Shown here: positions 1 to 7,279 of the stretch, piece after piece | Numbering within the stretch: the first letter of the stretch is position 1 | Layout of the letters: every line of letters starts with the position of its first letter | Assembly: GCA_017453305.1 (NCBI GenBank) | Contig: JAFTKJ010000045.1 | Location: 1-38,274, forward strand | DNA length: 38,274 nt | Source of the DNA: Clostridia bacterium | GTDB lineage: Bacteria; Bacillota; Clostridia; Oscillospirales; CAG-272 | Reading direction: 5' to 3' | Notes under the pieces: generated by a model | Databases searched by the model: none | Told to the model about the DNA's origin: nothing | Seen by the model: only the letters and a program-made list of their open reading frames with translations | Translations under genes and position numbers: made by a program

Positions 1-647
1 ATGCGCTGGAGCATCTTGTTGTTCTGGTCACCCTTCCAATACGCGCCCGTGCATTGCGTCAGCTTGAACGCCTTGACGGCACCCGTGCTAAAGAGGTGAG
101 GACCTGCGCAAAGGTCGGTGAACTCGCCCTGCTTGTAAAAGCTGATGACGGCATCCTCGGGGAGCTCCTCGATCAGTTGAACCTTGTAGGGCTCTTCCTT
201 TTCGGTCATCAGCGCGATCGCCTCGGCTCTGGGAAGCTCAAAGCGTTCGATCTTGAGGTTCTCCTTGACGATCTTCTTCATTTCTGCCTCGATTGCCTTG
301 AGTGCATCCGCACCGAAGGAGACGTCGGAATCGATATCATAATAGTAGCCGTTATCGATGGCGGGGCCGATGGTCAATTTTGCCGCGGGATAGAGGCGCT
401 TGACCGCCTGCGCCAGAATGTGAGACGCGGTGTGGCGGAACAGATGCTTACCTGCCGCATCGGCAAAGGTCAACAGCTTGACCTCCTTGTCTCCCTCCTG
501 CAAAGCATAGGAAAGCGCTACGGTCTTTCCGTCAACCTGCGCACCGATCACCTCACGGGTGATCAGACCCAACTCCTTTGCGTTGTCATAAATCGTTGTC
601 CCTACAGCCGTTTCCAGAATGTGGTTTTCCTGCATTTTTACTTGCAT
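1..647 (-). CDS. thrS: Threonine--tRNA ligase, N-terminal part (runs off the window)
   Basis: Charges tRNA-Thr with threonine in the cytoplasm. Translating the minus strand from ATG at 647 gives about 215 residues with no stop before the window edge, so only the N-terminal third is present. An N-terminal TGS-like region (about 1-65) is followed by the editing domain with HTASHILAQAVKRLYP (the HxxxH zinc/editing motif), the IGPAIDNGYYYDID stretch and the CAGPHL motif, all typical of bacterial ThrRS. AAGGAG sits just upstream of the ATG. The catalytic class II core and anticodon domain lie to the left of the window. A T-box-type leader precedes the gene, as expected for a Firmicute aminoacyl-tRNA synthetase. 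Identification is firm; the full length is unknown. Confidence 0.95.
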   Translation of the reverse strand, partial: MQVKMQENHILETAVGTTIYDNAKELGLITREVIGAQVDGKTVALSYALQEGDKEVKLLTFADAAGKHLFRHTASHILAQAVKRLYPAAKLTIGPAIDNGYYYDIDSDVSFGADALKAIEAEMKKIVKENLKIERFELPRAEAIALMTEKEEPYKVQLIEELPEDAVISFYKQGEFTDLCAGPHLFSTGAVKAFKLTQCTGAYWKGDQNNKMLQR

Positions 648-685
648 GATTTTTCTCCTTTATGTTAAGATAAATGATAGATAAG

Positions 686-733
686 ATAAAACAAACACAC
701 CCCGACAGACAGCACATGCCTGTTCGGGGTGTG
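686..733 (-). terminator. Regulated terminator of the thrS T-box
   Basis: The minus strand has CACACCCCGA pairing with TCGGGGTGTG (724-733 with 697-706), followed by a T-rich run. It overlaps the segment that would pair with the T-box core in the antiterminator, as expected for transcription attenuation. Confidence 0.85.
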
Positions 734-890
734 GATATTTCCGCACGGTTCCACCCGGACGTTTTACTCAATTTTGAATATTCAAATTTCGGTCAAGTGG
801 TACCCTACGCGTTTTGCCGAGACCTTTCAGCGGATCCCTTGGGAAGCGGTCTGTTCTCTGTGGGCGAAAAGGAACGCAGGACGTGTCTTT
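686..890 (-). promoter_or_regulatory. T-box riboswitch leader of thrS
   Basis: Between mgsA and thrS the minus strand carries the T-box core GGGTGGAACCGTGCGG (741-756, read on minus). About 10 bases later comes a terminator stem with 10-bp arms (697-706 with 724-733) and then a T-rich tail (TTTGTTTTATC). Upstream, GCTGAAAGGTCT resembles the stem I distal region. ACC followed by A at 801-798 (minus) is a candidate threonine specifier codon. Known T-boxes read uncharged tRNA through the specifier and the T-box bulge and switch between terminator and antiterminator. The specifier-to-T-box distance is short, so the specifier assignment is tentative; the T-box core and terminator are clear. Confidence 0.88.
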
Positions 891-903
891 TCCGTTTGCC
901 GCA

Positions 904-1359
904 TCAATCCTCAAAGCTTTGGAATGCGGGCGTTTTTTTGTTTTTGCGATTGTATGCAGAGCGCGGGTTCATGATCTCGCGCCAATCAAGATCTCCTCTG
1001 TCAAGCGCGGTGATGATGACCTCGGCGGTTGCGATGTTGGTTGCCACCGGCACGTTGTAAACGTCGCACAAGCGCAACAGCTCCATTTCAACGTCGTCGT
1101 GCTTGGTTTCGGGGCGTGTATCTCTGAAATACAAGAGGACGTCAATTTCGTTGCAGGAGATGCGCGACGCGATCTGCTGTTTTCCGCCCTGCACACCTGC
1201 CATGAGGCGCTCGATCTCAAGTCCGGTTGCCTCGGCGATATACTTTGCGGTAATGCTGGTGCCGCACAAATTGTGCTTGCTCAAAATTCCGCAATACGCG
1301 ATACAAAACTGTGTCATCAACTCTTTTTTCAAGTCGTGTGCAATAATTGCTATCTCCAT
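904..1359 (-). CDS. mgsA: Methylglyoxal synthase
   Basis: Converts dihydroxyacetone phosphate to methylglyoxal and phosphate, a bypass of lower glycolysis when phosphate is limiting. The 151-residue protein matches the family length. It begins MEIAIIAHDLKK, where the AHD segment aligns with the family's phosphate-binding N-terminus. MAGVQGGKQQIASRIS, NEIDVLLYFRDTRPETKHDD and VPVATNIATAEVII follow, the second containing the catalytic Asp and His region. The start at 1359 was preferred over an in-frame ATG 69 bases upstream because it begins the conserved core. AAAGGGG lies about 12 bases before it. The gene has its own consensus promoter (1443-1472) and is followed by the thrS leader, so it is probably monocistronic. 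Confidence 0.93.
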   Translation of the reverse strand: MEIAIIAHDLKKELMTQFCIAYCGILSKHNLCGTSITAKYIAEATGLEIERLMAGVQGGKQQIASRISCNEIDVLLYFRDTRPETKHDDVEMELLRLCDVYNVPVATNIATAEVIITALDRGDLDWREIMNPRSAYNRKNKKTPAFQSFED

Positions 1360-1442
1360 TGGCTTGGGTCGCCCCTTTCTATATAGTGATTGGTACCTGT
1401 TCTCCGTAAAAGGATGCGGCGATTTCAAAACGATTATACGAT

Positions 1443-1472
1443 ATTATACCACAAAACACAGTGAATTGTCAA
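1443..1472 (-). promoter_or_regulatory. Sigma-A promoter for mgsA
   Basis: On the minus strand TTGACA (1472-1467) and TATAAT (1448-1443) are separated by 18 bases, with TGG just before the -10. A second TATAAT lies 10 bases downstream (1438-1433). The leader to the mgsA ATG is about 80 bases. Confidence 0.8.
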
Positions 1473-1526
1473 TAGATATTGGGATATTTTTTGAAATTCG
1501 GCAAAAAAGCACCGAAAAAGGAGTCC

Positions 1527-2075
1527 TCAGCGCTCGTCGGTCTCGTATCTTGCGCGAATACCGCCGATAAATTTTGGGCGCGTTCTTGCCGCCAAAAGGA
1601 TGGCGTTGCCGATATGATCGACAGACAGACGCACGGGAACGGCGACGCGGCGCAGGTGCATACCGATCAGCGTGCCGCCGATATCCAGTCCTGCATGCGC
1701 ACGGATCTCCTCGGTTGCAACGGGAGCGGAAAAACGCTTCCACGCTGTGGTGGCAAAGGAGCCGCCCGCCTTGGGCTGAGGAACCACGCACACCTCTTCC
1801 CATCCGTATTTTTGTGCGCATTCGCGCTCGACGATCAGGGCTCGGTTGAGGTGCTCACAGCATTGTGCCGCAAGATAGATGCCCTTCTCTTTGACGATGG
1901 GATAAATGGCGTCAAACACTGCCTCGGCGGTCTCCAGGCTGGAGCCGTGCCCGATGGTCTCCCCAACGATCTCGGAGGAGGAGCAACCGATCACAAGCAC
2001 CTCGCCTGCCTGCAGATTTGCCGCTTGTATCAATTCTTCCACGGCTTTTGCCGCTTGTTGTTTGATCAATTCCAT
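1527..2075 (-). CDS. ywlG: YwlG / UPF0340 (TIGR01440) family protein
   Basis: A conserved Firmicute protein of unresolved function, 182 residues, the usual length for the family (Bacillus YwlG). Recognisable segments are the N-terminal helix followed by GEVLVIGCSSSEIVGETIGH, then AAQCCEHLNRALIVERE, VVPQPKAGGSFATTAW, AHAGLDIGGTLIGMHL and the C-terminal region ending near RPKFIGGIRARY. The family is soluble and often annotated near glycolytic or serine-metabolism genes, but no reaction can be assigned from the sequence. It lies 16 bases downstream of the DUF1385 gene on the same strand and is probably cotranscribed with it. Family assignment is strong; function is unknown. Confidence 0.9.
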   Translation of the reverse strand: MELIKQQAAKAVEELIQAANLQAGEVLVIGCSSSEIVGETIGHGSSLETAEAVFDAIYPIVKEKGIYLAAQCCEHLNRALIVERECAQKYGWEEVCVVPQPKAGGSFATTAWKRFSAPVATEEIRAHAGLDIGGTLIGMHLRRVAVPVRLSVDHIGNAILLAARTRPKFIGGIRARYETDER

Positions 2076-2091
2076 ATTTGAAAACCTCGTA

Positions 2092-3165
2092 TTACCAATT
2101 GTCGCTGCCGTCCTCGGGGATGACGCGCTTGACCGCCGTAATGGCGCATTCGATCATATCGTCGTCCGGCTCAAGCACCGTCAAGTGCTGCAGCCATACG
2201 CCGGGGAGCGAAATGATACGGGTCAGTGCGTTGTCGTGTCTGCCGGCAAACTTGATCAGCTCGTAGCCAAGACCTACGATGATGGGAAGGAGTGCCAGCT
2301 TGACCAGCACGCGAAGTCCCAGGGGCAGGACTGCCCCACTGATGGCGACCGAGATGGGGTCGATAAAGAAGGAGATGAAAATACTGACAAGAAGCATTAA
2401 AATGAGGAAAGAGGTTCCGCATCTGGGATGGAAGCGGCGCTGTGCGCGCACGTTCTCCACCGTCAGCTCCAAGCCCGATTCATAGCAAAAGATGGTCTTG
2501 TGCTCGGCACCGTGGAACATGTAGGTGCGGCGAATATCCTTCATCAGGGAGATAGCCGCCATGTAGCCGATGAGAAGCAGGATTTTGAGAACGCCCTCAA
2601 AGCCCGATTTGAAGAAGGAGTTGAGAATGATGTTCTCTCCCTCAATAACGGGTGCCAGGAAGCCGTAGAGGAAAGACGGCAAAAACAGGAACAAGCCGAA
2701 CGCCAACAGCACGCCCAGCACCACGCTCAGCACCGACATCAGCGTCATGACCCATGCGGGCACCTTGTCTTCTTCCTTTTTCTCTTCGGGTTTCTCTTCG
2801 TGTTTTTCTTCTGCTGCAGGTGCTTCGGCGGTTTTTGCGTCAGCCTCTGCATGCTTCTTGCTCTTTTTCGGGTCCTCCTCGACCAGATCCTCCAGTCCCG
2901 AGATCTCAGCCGAGCGCATCAGATATTTGTATCCGAGTGTGATGGAATCCACGTAACCGAGAATTCCGCGAATGATGGGCCAGCGGCAAAACGCCGGGCG
3001 CTTGGAGATAGGCGTTTCGGATTCCTCCACCACGATCTCTCCCTTGGTATTGCGCACCGCCATTGCAGTCTTTTTGGGGCCGCGCATCATAATTCCTTCA
3101 ATCAAAGCCTGACCGCCGATGGATGTTTTTCGACGGCAAGCGATTACTTCCTTTTGTTCCTTCAA
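2092..3165 (-). CDS. DUF1385 membrane protein (YqhQ family)
   Basis: An integral membrane protein of unknown role. Near the N-terminus SIGGQALIEGIMMRGP (about 15-30) is the family signature. Several hydrophobic segments follow (about 138-170, 190-215, 250-300), and HGAEHKTIFCYE with RRFHPRCGTSF is typical of the family. The start is a TTG at 3165 with AAAGGA about 7 bases upstream; no better ATG precedes the signature. Residues about 95-136 form a highly charged Lys/Glu/Ala-rich insertion just before the first long membrane segment, probably a disordered cytoplasmic linker. It precedes ywlG by 16 bases and follows ispE by about 100. Function cannot be given. Confidence 0.88.
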   Translation of the reverse strand: MKEQKEVIACRRKTSIGGQALIEGIMMRGPKKTAMAVRNTKGEIVVEESETPISKRPAFCRWPIIRGILGYVDSITLGYKYLMRSAEISGLEDLVEEDPKKSKKHAEADAKTAEAPAAEEKHEEKPEEKKEEDKVPAWVMTLMSVLSVVLGVLLAFGLFLFLPSFLYGFLAPVIEGENIILNSFFKSGFEGVLKILLLIGYMAAISLMKDIRRTYMFHGAEHKTIFCYESGLELTVENVRAQRRFHPRCGTSFLILMLLVSIFISFFIDPISVAISGAVLPLGLRVLVKLALLPIIVGLGYELIKFAGRHDNALTRIISLPGVWLQHLTVLEPDDDMIECAITAVKRVIPEDGSDNW

Positions 3166-3269
3166 CGTATGTTCCTTTCTGAGACTAAAAGTCCTTTTAT
3201 AACAAATTTACACTGTATTTTACACCCATAATGTGAACTACATATGAATAAACGGCGTTTTTTTGCCGA

Positions 3270-4157
3270 TCATTCGTATTTCTCGCACGGATGGCAGACA
3301 AAAGCCGCAGCACCTGCCTCGCGCAAGCGCGCGCAAGCCTCAAAAGCCGCATCTTGCCCCTCAAAAACGCCGAACACCGACGGACCGCTTCCGCTCATCA
3401 TAGCTTGCACCGCGCCGCCGTCTCGCATGATCTGCTTCAATGTCTCCACGTGCCCATGAACTGTGGGGACGACCTCTTCAAACACGTTGTAAAAGTGTGC
3501 GCAGGAGGTCAAAAGCGACTGATTTTTCCATTCCTCGGTGATGTGCTTTACCGTCTCCGTTGCCGTGCTTTGCGAGTAGTGCTTGCCGTATTTTTCATCC
3601 AACGCGCCGTACGCCCAAGGGGTAGAAACGCCCTCGCCACGGCAGGCAACCACAAGATGCCCCTGCGGCATTGCGGGAATTTCGGACAAGCGTTCCCCGA
3701 TGCCCCGGACAAGCGCGCTTCCGCCGCGGATGCAGAACGGAACGTCTGCGCCAAGGGTGACGCCGACCTCGCAAAGCTCCTCAGCAGTCAAAGGACTTCC
3801 GCACAAGCGGTTCAAGGCGCGCAGGACCGCCGCCGCATCGGCACTTCCCCCGGCAAGCCCTGCCGCCATGGGAATATTTTTTTGAATGATGATCTGCACG
3901 CTGCCCGCGCGTTGTACCCGTTGCAGATATTTTTCTGCCGCACGCCAGGCAAGGTTGCGGCAATCGGTTGGCATTTGATCGTTGCCCGAGGCGCTGATGC
4001 GGATAGAGGTGTGCACGCCGGGATGAAAATCGACCGTGACAAGATCGCAAAGGGACACCGTTTGCATAATGCTGACGATGTTGTGGTATCCGTCCTCGCG
4101 AAGTCCTACCACGTCAAGATAAGGATTGATTTTTGCGTTGGCGCGTTCGGTTTTCAT
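3270..4157 (-). CDS. ispE: 4-diphosphocytidyl-2-C-methyl-D-erythritol kinase
   Basis: Phosphorylates CDP-methylerythritol with ATP in the non-mevalonate isoprenoid pathway. The 295-residue protein has the GHMP-kinase layout: an N-terminal NAKINPYLDVVGLREDGYH, the ATP-binding loop PMAAGLAGGSADAA (96-109), GADVPFCIRGG with the catalytic Asp, and the C-terminal MSGSGPSVFGVF motif. The start at 4157 was chosen because AGGAGG lies 7 bases upstream and the conserved N-terminus begins there; an in-frame ATG 66 bases further up has no such support. The promoter at 4192-4220 lies back to back with that of the AI-2E genes. Downstream is the DUF1385/ywlG pair. Confidence 0.95.
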   Translation of the reverse strand: MKTERANAKINPYLDVVGLREDGYHNIVSIMQTVSLCDLVTVDFHPGVHTSIRISASGNDQMPTDCRNLAWRAAEKYLQRVQRAGSVQIIIQKNIPMAAGLAGGSADAAAVLRALNRLCGSPLTAEELCEVGVTLGADVPFCIRGGSALVRGIGERLSEIPAMPQGHLVVACRGEGVSTPWAYGALDEKYGKHYSQSTATETVKHITEEWKNQSLLTSCAHFYNVFEEVVPTVHGHVETLKQIMRDGGAVQAMMSGSGPSVFGVFEGQDAAFEACARLREAGAAAFVCHPCEKYE

Positions 4158-4191
4158 AAGTGCTCCTCCTCTGTCGCGTTCTTTCGGCTCT

Positions 4192-4220
4192 ATTTTACCA
4201 TATTTTTGAAGCAATTGCAA
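4192..4220 (-). promoter_or_regulatory. Sigma-A promoter for ispE
   Basis: On the minus strand TTGCAA (4220-4215), a 17-base spacer and TAAAAT (4197-4192) with an upstream TGG (extended -10). It lies about 35 bases before the ispE ATG. Confidence 0.7.
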
Positions 4221-4248
4221 CATTTCTCCAAAAAATCTTTAAAATCTA

Positions 4249-4277
4249 TTGACGAACGTTAAAAAATAGTATAAAAT
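4249..4277 (+). promoter_or_regulatory. Promoter for the AI-2E/htpG run
   Basis: TTGACG (4249-4254), a 17-base spacer and TAAAAT (4272-4277), about 45 bases before the first ATG. It is divergent from the ispE promoter, so both operons start from one short AT-rich region. Confidence 0.65.
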
Positions 4278-4322
4278 ATTGTATTATATATTATTTCACG
4301 CGTAAAGGAGCTCCGCCCCCAG

Positions 4323-5840
4323 ATGACCTTTGAAAAAAACAGCAAAAAACAGAATTCATTCCTTTCACAGATCCTGATCTTTCTTTCTGTTTTTCTGATC
4401 CTTTTTCTGATTGCCTTTCACAAGGAACTCAATGCATGGATTGCCTCGGTTTATTCGATCTTCCGTCCCGTGATTTTCGGTTTGATCCTTGCATACCTTA
4501 CAAACCCCGTATTTCGCTTTTTTGAAGGAAGAGTGCTGTTCCGTCTGCACCCTTCCGCATTGCGACGCGCGCTCTCCCTGCTCTTTGCATACTTGTTCGG
4601 GTTGATCGCGTGCGCATTGCTCTTCTGGCTGATCCTGCCGCAATTGATCTCCACCGTGGTCACCTTCGTCTCGGAGTATCAGATGCACGTGGACAATCTT
4701 GTCGTCAGCACGAACGGAACGATTGACTATATCAACCACACGATCAATCTCTTCTTCAACGTGGGCAACATCCTGGAGCACATTGACGGCACGAAGTTCT
4801 TTGCCGCCTTGGGTAAGTTCCTCAACGACGCGATCGTTCTGATCGATATCTCCAACATCACGGCAACGGCAAGCAGCCTCTTTTCCATCATTGCCGACCT
4901 GATCTTCGCCCTCTTCATCTCCATCTATCTCCTCTCCTCCAAGGAAAAGAGATACGCGCAGGTGATGAAGCTCCGCCACGCCATCTTCAACGACGTGATC
5001 AACCAGCGCATTACAAAGATCTGTACCTCGGTCAACAAGCTGTTTTCCCGTTTTGTAGAGGGACGCCTTTTGGACGCGTTGTTTGTAGGTGTTCTGACCT
5101 ATGCGGCAACCATGATCTTCGGCATTCCCTACGCGCTCCTGATCGCCACCTTTATCGCGGTGCTCAACATCATTCCCATCATCGGCTTTTTGATCGGTGT
5201 GATCCCCTCGGCACTGATCGTGGTGCTCACCGATTCGGATAAGCTCCTCCCCTTCCTTTTGATCGTCTTTATCATCTATCAGATCGATATCAACATCATC
5301 TCGCCCAGAATCCTCGGTTACAATACCGGTGTCAGTGCCTTGTGCGTCATTATCGCCATCAGTACCATGGGTGCCGTCTTTGGTATTGTGGGAATGATCA
5401 TTGCCGTGCCGCTGTTTGCAACGGTGATCGACCTGCTAGACGCCTTTTTGCACCAGCGCCTGCAGCACAAGCGTCTGCCCGATGACGTGGAGAACTATTA
5501 CGCGCCCGACCCGATCTTAGACCCGCTGCATTCGATGAAGAGCGGAACGGGACGCCTTATCATGATGTTGGAAAAGCGCGTGCTTTATATCAACAGCCAG
5601 ATCAATCGCGGACATGCCGACGAGCTGAGCAAGCGCGACCACTTTATTCTTGCTTTTTACCGATTTGCACGGCGGCTGCGGCTCTTGCCCAATATGCCGA
5701 CCGACGTGCTGGTGCAATTTTCTGCCGAGCATGCCGAAAAGGACATTGCAACTCTGAGCCGCTCCATGCTCAAGCAAAAGCGTGCGGCACTTGAAGCGGC
5801 ACACGCGGCAACCGAAACGGAAGGAGGTGCGGAAGAATGA
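4323..5840 (+). CDS. AI-2E family transporter, first copy
   Basis: A polytopic membrane permease of the AI-2E exporter (PerM/YdiK/TqsA) superfamily, 505 residues. It has paired hydrophobic helices near the N-terminus (about 15-55 and 75-110), a long central soluble stretch, and a C-terminal membrane block with ISIYLLSSKEKRY, ALLIATFIAVLNIIPIIGF, GVIPSALIVVLTD and the loop GYNTGVSALCVIIAISTMGA, all family landmarks. Members have been linked to autoinducer-2, lipid or ion export, so the substrate is open. A charged cytoplasmic tail of about 110 residues follows the last helix. AAAGGAG precedes the ATG. It overlaps the second copy by ATGA, implying translational coupling. Confidence 0.9.
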   Translation: MTFEKNSKKQNSFLSQILIFLSVFLILFLIAFHKELNAWIASVYSIFRPVIFGLILAYLTNPVFRFFEGRVLFRLHPSALRRALSLLFAYLFGLIACALLFWLILPQLISTVVTFVSEYQMHVDNLVVSTNGTIDYINHTINLFFNVGNILEHIDGTKFFAALGKFLNDAIVLIDISNITATASSLFSIIADLIFALFISIYLLSSKEKRYAQVMKLRHAIFNDVINQRITKICTSVNKLFSRFVEGRLLDALFVGVLTYAATMIFGIPYALLIATFIAVLNIIPIIGFLIGVIPSALIVVLTDSDKLLPFLLIVFIIYQIDINIISPRILGYNTGVSALCVIIAISTMGAVFGIVGMIIAVPLFATVIDLLDAFLHQRLQHKRLPDDVENYYAPDPILDPLHSMKSGTGRLIMMLEKRVLYINSQINRGHADELSKRDHFILAFYRFARRLRLLPNMPTDVLVQFSAEHAEKDIATLSRSMLKQKRAALEAAHAATETEGGAEE

Positions 5841-7273
5841 AAACCAAGCAAAACAAAAAACTTCTAATCCTCTCCATCCTGCTTCTGGTGATCCTTGCTC
5901 TGTTCGCGATCCTCAATTGGGGTGAGATCGGAGAATTCATCGCCTTTGTCATGCGCGTTTTGCGCCCCGTGATCATCGGCGTGGTGCTGGCGTATCTCTG
6001 CAACCCGATCTTCCGCGTTTTTGAGCGCAAGCTCTTTTACAAGGTTCGCCCCTACGGCTTCCGCCGCGGACTTTCCCTGCTTTGCACCTACATTGTGTTG
6101 GGACTCATCTTCGTCATTCTTTTGATGCTGATCGTTCCGCAGTTGATCAGCAGTATTCTCGACTTCTTTGCAAACTACAAGGAGTTTGTTGATACCGCAC
6201 TTGCAAACGTCAACGATATCATTACTACTCTCAACCAAAGCTTTGGCACGGAAATTGCGATGCTGGAGTCCGAGGCGATCCAACAAGCGTTGGACGAACT
6301 GATCAAGAACCTGGATATTGAGGCTTTCCTTGGCGAGCTGATCACGCTCTCCACCCTCTCCTCGGTATGGCTATTGATCGAAAACCTCTTTTCCATCATT
6401 ACAGATACCATTCTTGGATTGTTCATCTCCCTTTATATCCTCTCCTCCAAGGAGAAGCAATACGCGCAGATCATGCGCATGCGCAAGGCGCTGTTCAACA
6501 GCCGTATCAATGAGCGCATTACCAACATCTGCACCATTGCGGACAAATCCTTTGGCGGCTTTATCCGCGGTAAGATGCTGGACTCCACCATTGTGGGCGT
6601 GCTGGTCTATATCATCATTTCCATTATGCAGGTGCCTTACTCGCTCCTGATCGCCGTTGTCATCGGCATTACCGACTTCGTCCCCGTTGTTGGTCCCTTT
6701 ATCGGCGTTATTCCCTCGGCAGTCATTATCCTGCTTACCGATCCCATCAAGGTCATTCCCTTCCTGCTTTGCATTCTCATCGTACAGCAGATCGACGGTA
6801 ACATCATCGCGCCCAAGATCTTGGGTGAGAACACCGGTGTCAGTTCCTTGTGCGTCATGATCGCCATTACCGTAATGGGCGCGATCTGGGGGCTTGCGGG
6901 CATGGTGCTTGGCGTGCCGCTGTTTGCCACCGTGCTGGAGATCGGCGGAAATTACCTCAACAAGCGACTGCAAAATAAGGGCATTGCTCCAAATGCGGAG
7001 AATGCTCCGGCAGAGGATGCGGCGGCTTCCAAAAAGGAGCAACGCTACGTCAAAAAGCATCCCACCCTTTCCGACGGTCTTGGAAGCCTGACCGCGGATG
7101 AAGAAAATACCATTCTGGCTTGTCGCCTTGCCAAAAAGCATCTTTTGACGGACGAGGGTGAGCGCGACAACCTTTCTGCCTTTGCCGCAGAATATCTTGC
7201 AAATAAAAATATCGATACACGCACCTCCGAGCAAACGGAGAGTCCTGTTACCGAAACGTTACCGGAGGTTTAA
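5837..7273 (+). CDS. AI-2E family transporter, second copy
   Basis: A paralogue of the preceding gene, 478 residues, with the same layout: FRVFERKLFYKVRPYGFRRG after the first helices, the SLYILSSKEKQYAQIMRMRKALFN segment, SLLIAVVIGITDFVPVVGPFIG, and a loop GENTGVSSLCVMIAITVMG matching the first copy. The pair looks like a tandem duplication that has diverged, mainly in the central soluble part and in the cytoplasmic tail. Its start overlaps the stop of copy one (ATGA), and its end precedes htpG by only 6 bases, with the htpG ribosome binding site inside its last codons. Two coupled paralogues could form a hetero-oligomer, which is inference. The substrate is unknown. Confidence 0.9.
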   Translation: MKTKQNKKLLILSILLLVILALFAILNWGEIGEFIAFVMRVLRPVIIGVVLAYLCNPIFRVFERKLFYKVRPYGFRRGLSLLCTYIVLGLIFVILLMLIVPQLISSILDFFANYKEFVDTALANVNDIITTLNQSFGTEIAMLESEAIQQALDELIKNLDIEAFLGELITLSTLSSVWLLIENLFSIITDTILGLFISLYILSSKEKQYAQIMRMRKALFNSRINERITNICTIADKSFGGFIRGKMLDSTIVGVLVYIIISIMQVPYSLLIAVVIGITDFVPVVGPFIGVIPSAVIILLTDPIKVIPFLLCILIVQQIDGNIIAPKILGENTGVSSLCVMIAITVMGAIWGLAGMVLGVPLFATVLEIGGNYLNKRLQNKGIAPNAENAPAEDAAASKKEQRYVKKHPTLSDGLGSLTADEENTILACRLAKKHLLTDEGERDNLSAFAAEYLANKNIDTRTSEQTESPVTETLPEV

Positions 7274-7279
7274 ACCAAA

